Under the pieces are notes generated by a model. That model did not search any database. It had not been told where the DNA came from and was given only the letters and a program-made list of their open reading frames with translations. Below are positions 13,761 to 20,329 of a DNA stretch of 20,329 bases, in pieces. The DNA lies in the NCBI GenBank assembly GCA_038230775.1, contig JBBRMQ010000055.1:1-20329 (forward strand), given 5' to 3'. Made by a program: the position numbers and the translations under genes. This DNA is from JBBRMQ01 sp038230775. GTDB lineage: Bacteria > Acidobacteriota > Thermoanaerobaculia > Gp7-AA8. The stretch's first letter is position 1. Each line of letters opens with the position of its first letter.

Positions 13761-15733
13761 TGCCGAACCGCCTGGCGAACGAAACCTCTCCCTATCTTCT
13801 GCAGCACGCGAACAATCCAGTCGACTGGTTCGCGTGGGGACCCGAAGCGCTGGCTCGGTCGCGCGACGAGAACAAGCCGATCTTCCTGTCGATCGGTTAC
13901 TCGGCGTGTCACTGGTGCCACGTGATGGAGCATGAGTCGTTCGAGAACGACGAGGTGGCGCGCATCCTCAACGAGAACTTCGTCTCGATCAAAGTCGATC
14001 GCGAGGAGCGGCCGGACATCGATTCGATCTACATGCAGGCCGTGCAGATGATGACCGGCCACGGCGGCTGGCCGATGTCGGTGTTCCTCACGCCGTCCGG
14101 CGGTCCGTTCTATGCCGGCACGTACTTCCCGCCTGAAGACCGGCACGGGATGCCGGGATTCAAGCGCGTGTTAGGCCATGTGGCCGAGGCGTATCGGACG
14201 AGGCGGGAGGATGTGGAGGCGGCGTCGAACGAGGTCAAGGAAGCGATCGGTGCCTCACTGCAGACTCGCGCCGCTACGAAATCGCTGGATCGCGCCGCGC
14301 TCGATCGCGCCGCGGCTTCGATCGCACGGAACTACGATCGCGAAAACGGCGGCTTCGGCAGCGCACCGAAATTCCCGCCGTCGATGACGCTCGATTTCCT
14401 GCTGCAGGTGGCGTGGCGGAACAACGATCGCTCGCTCGACGACATCATCACGAACACGCTGACCAAGATGGCGCGCGGCGGGATGTACGACCAGGTCGGC
14501 GGCGGCTTTCATCGCTATTCAACGGATGAGCGATGGCTCGTGCCGCACTTCGAGAAGATGCTCTACGACAACGCTCTCCTGGCTCGGCTCTACACGCGCG
14601 CATGGCAGTACCAGAAAGACCCCTTCTTCGCCCGCATCGCCAACGAGATCCTCGGCTTCGTCCAGCGGGAGATGACGTCGCCGGACGGCGCGTTCTACTC
14701 GACGCTCGACGCCGACAGCGAAGGTGTCGAGGGGAAGTTCTACGTCTGGTCACGCGACGAAGTGATGAGCGTGTTAGGCGAAGACGAGGGCCGCGTGTTT
14801 TGCGATCTCTTCGACATCACCAGCGGTGGCAACTGGGAAGGCGCCAACATCCCGCAAGTCTTCGGCGACGTCGATCATCATGCGGACCTCGTGGCGCGAG
14901 GCAAGTGCAAGCTGTACGGCGTTCGATCGAAGCGCGTGTGGCCGGCTCGTGACGAAAAGATCCTGTCCGGCTGGAACGGCTGGATGCTGGCTGCGTTCGC
15001 AGATGCCTGCATCGCCTTTGGCAAGTACGAGGACGTGGTGCGCAAGAACGCCGACTTTCTCCTGACGCGCATCGATGCGAACGGCCGCCTCATTCGCCAC
15101 GCGAAGATTCCCGGTCTGCTGGAGGATTACAGCGGCGTCGCGTGGGGGCTCGCACTCGCGTATGAGGCGACGCATGAGCGCCGCTATCTGGACACCGCGC
15201 GGAAGCTGGTCGATCAGGTCATCGCACGATTTGCCGACGACGCGAACGGCGGCTTCTTCGACACGCCGGTCGATCACGAGGAGCTGATCACGCGCCCGAA
15301 GGACCTCTTCGACAACGCAACGCCGGGCGGCAACTCGGTCGTCTGCGAAGTGTTGCTGCGATTGGCTCTGCTGTACGGGAAGCCCGAGTACGCCGACGTC
15401 GCGTCGAAAACCCTCGATTCAATCTCCGCGCTCGCCGAGCGCTATCCGAGCGGCTTCGGCTTCCTGTTAGGCGTCGCGGAATGGCGCGCGGGCCAGCCGA
15501 AGGAGATCGCGATCACCGGCAGCGGAGAAGGGTTCGCGGCGTTGAAGCGAGTGGTAGGCGACGAATTTCTCCCGCACCGCGTACTGGTCGCTGGCAGCGG
15601 CTCTGCCGACCTGCCTCTGATGGAACATCGCACCTCCGACAAAGTCCTGGCGTACGTCTGCGAGGGATACGCATGTCAGGAGCCGACCGGCGATCCGGAG
15701 CGGCTGCGCACGTTGCTGCGGGTCGTTGAATGA
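13760..15733 (+). CDS. DUF255 thioredoxin-fold protein (YyaL/SPATA20 family)
   Basis: A 657-residue protein of the YyaL/spermatogenesis-associated-20 family. The N-terminal thioredoxin-like domain (about 1-165) has the family signature NRLANETSPYLLQHANNPVDW, IGYSACHWCHVMEHESF with Cys50 and Cys53, VDREERPDID and GHGGWPMSVFLTP (stretches shortened). The remainder resembles the alpha/alpha-barrel region seen in six-hairpin glycosidases (GGFHRYSTDERWLVPHFEKMLYDNA; SGWNGWMLAAFADA). The biochemical role of the family is not settled; a redox or protein-folding function is often suggested from the CxxC. No signal peptide is seen, so it is probably cytoplasmic. It overlaps xerC by 1 bp and the methyltransferase gene by 4 bp. 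Confidence 0.92.
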   Translation: MPNRLANETSPYLLQHANNPVDWFAWGPEALARSRDENKPIFLSIGYSACHWCHVMEHESFENDEVARILNENFVSIKVDREERPDIDSIYMQAVQMMTGHGGWPMSVFLTPSGGPFYAGTYFPPEDRHGMPGFKRVLGHVAEAYRTRREDVEAASNEVKEAIGASLQTRAATKSLDRAALDRAAASIARNYDRENGGFGSAPKFPPSMTLDFLLQVAWRNNDRSLDDIITNTLTKMARGGMYDQVGGGFHRYSTDERWLVPHFEKMLYDNALLARLYTRAWQYQKDPFFARIANEILGFVQREMTSPDGAFYSTLDADSEGVEGKFYVWSRDEVMSVLGEDEGRVFCDLFDITSGGNWEGANIPQVFGDVDHHADLVARGKCKLYGVRSKRVWPARDEKILSGWNGWMLAAFADACIAFGKYEDVVRKNADFLLTRIDANGRLIRHAKIPGLLEDYSGVAWGLALAYEATHERRYLDTARKLVDQVIARFADDANGGFFDTPVDHEELITRPKDLFDNATPGGNSVVCEVLLRLALLYGKPEYADVASKTLDSISALAERYPSGFGFLLGVAEWRAGQPKEIAITGSGEGFAALKRVVGDEFLPHRVLVAGSGSADLPLMEHRTSDKVLAYVCEGYACQEPTGDPERLRTLLRVVE

Positions 15734-16587
15734 GCGACCGCATTGCGGACGTCGACACGATCCGCCGTCTCATCGCCGAGCACGGTCGCTGGTGGCATGA
15801 GATCGAGCTTGCGCCCGGAATCGTCACGCCCGGCGATGACTCGAATCGCATGAAACTCCCGATCCTCGACGCGATCGGGCTTCCCGTCGACATGAAAGGC
15901 ATGCGTGCTCTCGACATCGGTTGTTCCGATGGCTACTTCACGTTCGAGATGGAACGGCGCGGCGCCAGCGTTCTTGCCATCGACTTCGTTCCGGAGAATT
16001 ACACCGGCTTCGCGGCCGCCAAAGAAATTCTGGGCAGCACGGCAGAATATCGGATGGAGAACGTCTACAACCTCTCGGCGGAAAAACACGGACAGTTCGA
16101 TGTCGTGCTGTTCATGGGCGTGCTCTATCACCTGCGCAAACCGCTCGCCGCACTCGACTCGATTCGCTCGGTGATGAAAACCGGGGGGATGCTTTTGGTC
16201 GGAACCATGTTGATCGACGAATACTTTGTACTCCCCGACGGGTCGGTCACCACGCTCAACGCCGTCAACCCGCTGCTCGAGACCGTGCCTTTGTGGCAGT
16301 CCTATCCGGGCGACTCTCTCAACGGTGATTTCACGAATTGTGCGGCCCCGAATCGCCGCGGCCTGGAAGTCGCGTTGCAGGAAGCACAATTCACCGTCGA
16401 AGCCTTTCAGATCGTCTCGATGGGTGGATATGCGAATGCGAAGGCAATTGTCGATGAGCGCGCGGCGAAATATCAGCGGCTCGATTCCAGGCTCGAGCGG
16501 ACACCATTCGATCCTGAGGTGCCGTACTTTCTCGACGAGGAGGGATCGGTGCACGAGGTAACCGGTCGCGGCGACAACAACTCTTGA
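15730..16587 (+). CDS. SAM-dependent methyltransferase, CmoB/DUF1698-like
   Basis: A 285-residue class I methyltransferase. Motif I is LDIGCSDGYF (61-70), the acidic ribose-binding residue is Asp85 (LAIDF), and FDVVLFMGVLYHLRKPL (123-139) is shared with CmoB and DUF1698 proteins. CmoB uses carboxy-SAM to modify U34 of some tRNAs, but this protein is shorter than E. coli CmoB (323) and no cmoA is nearby, so the tRNA role is only a possibility. A small-molecule or lipid substrate is equally likely. The ATG overlaps the stop of the DUF255 gene (ATGA). It is the last gene before base composition drops, and the operon appears to end in the 190-bp gap that follows, where I see no terminator or promoter. 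Confidence 0.85.
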   Translation: MSDRIADVDTIRRLIAEHGRWWHEIELAPGIVTPGDDSNRMKLPILDAIGLPVDMKGMRALDIGCSDGYFTFEMERRGASVLAIDFVPENYTGFAAAKEILGSTAEYRMENVYNLSAEKHGQFDVVLFMGVLYHLRKPLAALDSIRSVMKTGGMLLVGTMLIDEYFVLPDGSVTTLNAVNPLLETVPLWQSYPGDSLNGDFTNCAAPNRRGLEVALQEAQFTVEAFQIVSMGGYANAKAIVDERAAKYQRLDSRLERTPFDPEVPYFLDEEGSVHEVTGRGDNNS

Positions 16588-16777
16588 ATGATTGAACGCT
16601 CGCAAGCCCGTGGTCCTTGCCGAATGTAGTTGCCCTGTAACCAACTGGTAATCACCCAGAATTCGGGCCGCGCGAGGTAAGCAATACAGCCACCGTTCGA
16701 GAAAAACACCGTTATCAGGTCGCATCCATCCGTGTCTCGGACGGGCGATGCGGTTTGGCCCCTATGACCACGCGGAT

Positions 16778-19150
16778 CTATCTGAGGCCTGTGCGGCGTG
16801 GGAAGATCAGCAGCAGCACGATTGCAATGACCGACACCGCGGAGATAGCGCCTCCTGTTGCAAGGCCTGGTGGTCGGTATGTGAAGCGCAACGTACCAGA
16901 ACCGCCCGGAACGAACGTGCCGAGAAACGCGCCGTTGACTGTGACCACGGGCAACTGCTTCCCATTCCACGTCGCCTTCCAACCAGGCACTGCGACATCG
17001 CTCGATACAACAAGGTTCCAACTGGAGCCGTTGACGTGGAGCGTTGTCGCGTTCGGCTCATAACGGACCAACTCAACGTCCGACTCGGAGACGAAAACCT
17101 GCTCGGCACCCTGCGCGCCGATCGACCGAACTACAGGGTCCGGAACCCTATCGACTGTCACTGAGTGGCGAAAGTCGCTGAGCGTGCCCAGTTTCCGTAT
17201 CGCTGCTTCAATGGTCGGCGCTATGTGGACATCGCTAGCGGAGAAATATCGCGGAAACACGTAGGGATTTTCGAAAATCCATCCGTCGCTCCCCGCGTAA
17301 ACCTGTTTGAATCCTGGAATCGCGGCGCTTTGATCAGCGGGCACGTACACGAACCGAATGCCAAGGAAATTGATAAAGGGGTTCGTCCAATCATTAATGA
17401 TTTGATCATAATCGGCCGGTCGCATCCGAAAAACGTTACCGACAATCATGAGATACGCCGGGTCGGCCATAGGATCCGTCGTCTTGATGTCCTCAATTCC
17501 ATAGTACGATCCTGTCTCGGGGAGAAATGACCATCCCACCGCCGCGACGCGCCAGGGCGACGCAAACTGCCGAAGATATGTCAGTGCGCCTGTTTCCGGA
17601 TACATGTCTTGCGAGCGCGCGGGAGGATTGTAGCGATACGTAACAAAGAGTAAGTCTAAAAGCAACCCGGCACAGCAAGCACCAGTTGCCGTGCGTCGGG
17701 ACCCAAACGCTAGCGACAAACTCGCGATCAAAACCGATGAAGTCGCGACAATGACGTGCGCAATTTGTACATGTCGCAACTGACCCGTCCCAGCGCGCAT
17801 GGCGTAGGGAGTCAGCGTGATCAACAGTCCGACAGCGAGACATCCGAGCGCGAAGGAGCGCTTGACAGTTCCGACCAAAATATCTGAATAGCCGCAGGCC
17901 GCTAACATCGCGATCGCGAATGCGAGCACGAACCGGAGTCGCCCGAATAACGTAAAGCCAATGATTGGCGTGTGTGTCAATATCTGATGAATACCGAGTG
18001 ATTCGGTAATGGCAAGACTCGCGAACGCGGCTGCCACAATGAAGAAGATGCGAGGGCGCAGGTACGCTCGCCGTAGCGCAACGAGTGCGAAGCCAAGTGA
18101 GACTACGCCGGCATATGCAGATGCGATCTCGCCATAGTCGTCGAGAACACCCCCGTTCGGCGGCCGCGGTGGACGATACGTACCGGTTTGCGGTGTACCG
18201 AGGACGTTTGGTGCTAGCAGAGGCAGGAACCACTCTGGACTGTACTCGTGCGCCGGCGGATATTTCTTCATCGCCTCCATGAGTTGACCGCGTGCCGTGA
18301 ATGGAATGAGCCTCCAAGTCGGATACCAAAAGACAGACGCGCTCCCGATGCCGAGTACTATCGCCGTCATCACGCGACCGAGCGTCCGGCCCCTCAGAGC
18401 TGATGTGCGCAAGCAGTAAGCGGCGTACATCACGGCCGTAATCAGAACCCATGCTGCCGATTCCGGGTGGCCGCCCAGCAAGGTAAGCGTGACGCCGATG
18501 ATGAGAGGAACGAGCGATGCGGACGTATGGCGTGTAACCACCTCGTCAATGCCGACGAGCACCAACGGGAGCATCATTGTCGTAAGGCCAAGCGGAAATA
18601 ACAACCAGACTGCGTGAAATGTGCAGAAGGTGTAGGCGAGCGCGCCGTAAATCGCGGGCGCCATTCCAAGATCCCACCGCCTTAGAAATAGAAACGTGAA
18701 AAACAGAACGAAATAAATTCGCAAGCAACTACTCAACGTGAATGCTTGGCCCAGCGGAAGAATTAATCCGAGCAGCGTGAACGGATGCAATAGCGCTGTC
18801 TGCTGATTGGCCAAGAGGGGCGATCCGCACGCCGCGTAACGGTTCCAAGTCGGCAATGCACCGGACTTCAAAGACGCCCGAGCCGCCTCCGTCCATGGCG
18901 CCAGCTGCGTGAAGACAATACCCGTATTTGAAGCGACTGGCGTGCGTCGAAGCGCCTGCCACGGATAAACGTTGTACGCGGCTGGCGGTAAATCGACGCC
19001 GTCATCAAAGAGTGTTTCGCGATGGTAGATACATGTGAGCGCCCAAAACAGAATTGCTACGACTAATGGCACATGCCGATGATACCTATTCCAGAGGTAC
19101 ACCAACCCCGCGACTGTCGTTGTGAATAGAACGAATGGCATTAACACCAT
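16778..19150 (-). CDS. YfhO-family large membrane protein
   Basis: A 790-residue polytopic membrane protein with roughly a dozen hydrophobic segments, the first at residues 5-20 and 27-41 and the last at about 762-782 just before the C-terminus (AISAVSVIAIVLLLIF). The stretch QLAPWTEAARASLKSGALPTWN, then GSPLLANQQTALLHPF (109-124), is typical of YfhO. The soluble part before the last helix (about residues 630-755) looks like a beta-rich extracytoplasmic domain (VPGWKATWNGKQLPVVTVNGAFLG). YfhO proteins are GT-C-like and in Gram-positives are linked to glycosylation of cell-wall polymers; the substrate here is unknown. GC is visibly lower than in the genes to the left and AT-rich codons are common. 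It stands alone, with non-coding DNA upstream and a divergent secreted-protein gene. Confidence 0.85.
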   Translation of the reverse strand: MVLMPFVLFTTTVAGLVYLWNRYHRHVPLVVAILFWALTCIYHRETLFDDGVDLPPAAYNVYPWQALRRTPVASNTGIVFTQLAPWTEAARASLKSGALPTWNRYAACGSPLLANQQTALLHPFTLLGLILPLGQAFTLSSCLRIYFVLFFTFLFLRRWDLGMAPAIYGALAYTFCTFHAVWLLFPLGLTTMMLPLVLVGIDEVVTRHTSASLVPLIIGVTLTLLGGHPESAAWVLITAVMYAAYCLRTSALRGRTLGRVMTAIVLGIGSASVFWYPTWRLIPFTARGQLMEAMKKYPPAHEYSPEWFLPLLAPNVLGTPQTGTYRPPRPPNGGVLDDYGEIASAYAGVVSLGFALVALRRAYLRPRIFFIVAAAFASLAITESLGIHQILTHTPIIGFTLFGRLRFVLAFAIAMLAACGYSDILVGTVKRSFALGCLAVGLLITLTPYAMRAGTGQLRHVQIAHVIVATSSVLIASLSLAFGSRRTATGACCAGLLLDLLFVTYRYNPPARSQDMYPETGALTYLRQFASPWRVAAVGWSFLPETGSYYGIEDIKTTDPMADPAYLMIVGNVFRMRPADYDQIINDWTNPFINFLGIRFVYVPADQSAAIPGFKQVYAGSDGWIFENPYVFPRYFSASDVHIAPTIEAAIRKLGTLSDFRHSVTVDRVPDPVVRSIGAQGAEQVFVSESDVELVRYEPNATTLHVNGSSWNLVVSSDVAVPGWKATWNGKQLPVVTVNGAFLGTFVPGGSGTLRFTYRPPGLATGGAISAVSVIAIVLLLIFPRRTGLR

Positions 19151-19566
19151 TGTATCTCGATAGACCTTGCTGCTTAGGGTTACAACGAGCGAGGTCGCTT
19201 CAGGCCTCGCGGCGCGGAGGACACATCGCTAAGGTTAGCTGCCGGCGCAAGCTCGAACACCTTGGGCGCGTCTTATATGTGGTACGAGCGTACTTGTGTT
19301 TGGCTGATGCGATTATGGCGCTGTCGATACGTGACGAGATTGATCGAGCACCGACCCCGCTGCAGCCGAACACTACGGTGAAGCCGGGCTCAAGAAATGG
19401 CCGTGGGCTACTACTTCACAGGGCATGTTATAGATGAGGTAGTACGGCATTATTTATGCACTGCCATATGGGTGGCAGTCCGTAGTGCTGGTACCTGGCC
19501 GCGGACAGTCTCGTTCACGAGAGCGAGCATCTATGGCCCGTATCTCCGAGACGAAGGAGGCAACCT
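19151..19566. other. 416-bp stretch without a convincing gene
   Basis: Short open frames here (about 70-100 codons) have no recognisable protein sequence and no ribosome binding site. It lies between the divergent YfhO-type gene and the secreted-protein gene and so should carry both promoters. Small hairpins are visible, ACTGCCA-TATGGG-TGGCAGT at 19460-19479 and TACTAC (19409-19414)/GTAGTA (19439-19444). They could belong to a 5' leader, but I cannot identify a known regulatory RNA or a clear -10/-35 pair. Confidence 0.5.
19554..19560 (+). promoter_or_regulatory. Strong ribosome binding site of the secreted-protein gene
   Basis: AAGGAGG, a full anti-Shine-Dalgarno match, lies 6 nt before the ATG at 19567. 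It is the strongest ribosome binding site in the window and fixes the start of the downstream frame. Confidence 0.88.
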
Positions 19567-20329
19567 ATGCATAATCATGGCGCATCGAGAAAGTTGTTTG
19601 TTCTTGAAATCATCGTAATAGCAGTTCTGGCGGTGATGGTTACACCGGCAGCGACGTTCGCACAGTGCCCTTGGAGTCCGCCCGAGCAGCCCTCCCTAGG
19701 CCCACCGACCTACTACGCAGGACCATACTATTGGAAGTGGTGTGAGGTCTGGACGACGAACTACAATTCACTTACCCCGCACACAGACCAGCTTGTCTCA
19801 TTTTACCCAGATCAATCAGGCAATCCCCGCAACAGTGGTATGGGGATGGGCATCGTGCGGATGAACAGTGGCACGTATAACTTTTTTCAAGCGAAAGATA
19901 ATACCGCCGCAAACAACTACGGTTATTCCGGTTCTGACTACGCGACTGTATCGACGTTTATCGGCGATCACGTCGACTCTTTTCTACGGCGAGATTTTGA
20001 TGGCGCATACGACCGACACCCAGCGATGACGTTTTTGCAGTTGCCACAGAACGGTGACCTGGTTACGATGGCCGACAATAGCGTCAAACAACTGTCAACG
20101 GACGCGCTCCCCGGCAATCTTGCGGCGACTGCCTGTCCGCAACCCGATCAAAACGCCACCTGCTCCACGGGCATGATGTGGCAGATTGGATCAGGCTTCG
20201 CGCCAGTTGTGGCTCCGGGCCTCTCGAGTGACCCGCCCTATTCCCAGCGTATTTACTCGTTTTTTCCTCCCGAGGCGTATCCGCCAGACTGCGCCGTCGG
20301 CGGTCATCTGCTCGGCTTTGCTAGTCTAA
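19567..20329 (+). CDS. Secreted protein of unknown function (3' end outside window)
   Basis: The frame is open for 254 codons from the ATG at 19567 to the window edge with no stop. A signal peptide is clear: basic n-region (MHNHGASRK), hydrophobic core at about residues 10-25 and a likely cleavage after Ala32 (AATFA before QCPW). The mature part is rich in Tyr, Trp, Pro, Gly and Asn and contains five cysteines (34, 59, 190, 199, 242), fitting a disulfide-bonded exported protein. I do not recognise the family. No transmembrane segment or lipobox follows the signal peptide. GC and codon use match the YfhO-type gene rather than the housekeeping genes to the left. Confidence 0.85.
   Translation, partial: MHNHGASRKLFVLEIIVIAVLAVMVTPAATFAQCPWSPPEQPSLGPPTYYAGPYYWKWCEVWTTNYNSLTPHTDQLVSFYPDQSGNPRNSGMGMGIVRMNSGTYNFFQAKDNTAANNYGYSGSDYATVSTFIGDHVDSFLRRDFDGAYDRHPAMTFLQLPQNGDLVTMADNSVKQLSTDALPGNLAATACPQPDQNATCSTGMMWQIGSGFAPVVAPGLSSDPPYSQRIYSFFPPEAYPPDCAVGGHLLGFASL

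Noticed and set aside
15676..16725. Minus-strand open frame of 349 codons opposite the CmoB-like gene
   Set aside because: It is antisense to the methyltransferase motifs, with the His/Arg/Asp-rich composition of a shadow frame.
19135..19618. Small plus-strand open frames of 73-100 codons between the YfhO-type gene and the secreted-protein gene
   Set aside because: They overlap each other or the flanking genes, lack ribosome binding sites and give no recognisable protein.

Overview
The window is high-GC, densely packed bacterial chromosome, mostly housekeeping genes in tight operons. Split glycine decarboxylase subunits (GcvPA/GcvPB), a TonB C-terminal protein, an ECF sigma/zinc anti-sigma pair and many short palindromic repeats would fit an environmental bacterium such as an Acidobacteriota-like lineage. 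That placement is an inference; no rRNA or other taxonomic marker is present.

Left part (1-6257). A TonB C-terminal fragment enters from the left edge, followed by endonuclease IV (nfo) and NADP-isocitrate dehydrogenase (icd). A convergent minus-strand operon encodes an ECF sigma factor, a zinc anti-sigma factor and a membrane protein, with 4- and 8-bp overlaps. Divergent from it is a plus-strand operon: an ABC ATPase, prmC (release factor methyltransferase, probably starting at a non-canonical ATT) and a HIT hydrolase.

Middle (6395-12745, minus strand). The glycine cleavage operon runs gcvT-gcvH-gcvPA-gcvPB. Downstream lies a 623-residue AI-2E/PerM-type membrane protein that carries a cobalamin-binding-like C-terminal domain without the usual histidine.

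Right-middle (12816-16587, plus strand). A tightly overlapping set encodes XerC recombinase, a YyaL/DUF255 thioredoxin-fold protein and a CmoB-like methyltransferase.

Right end (16588-20329). Base composition drops visibly. There is a large YfhO-type membrane protein on the minus strand, a 416-bp stretch without a convincing gene, and a secreted protein of unknown function that runs off the window behind a very strong ribosome binding site.

The most unusual feature is a set of short palindromic (REP-like) repeats. They lie between genes, supply or abut start and stop codons (nfo, icd, the 2652 gene, gcvPB), and twice sit in frame inside conserved essential-type genes. In prmC an 88-bp element encodes about 30 residues. 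In xerC a 51-bp double hairpin adds 17 codons between the catalytic Lys and His without breaking the active-site motifs.
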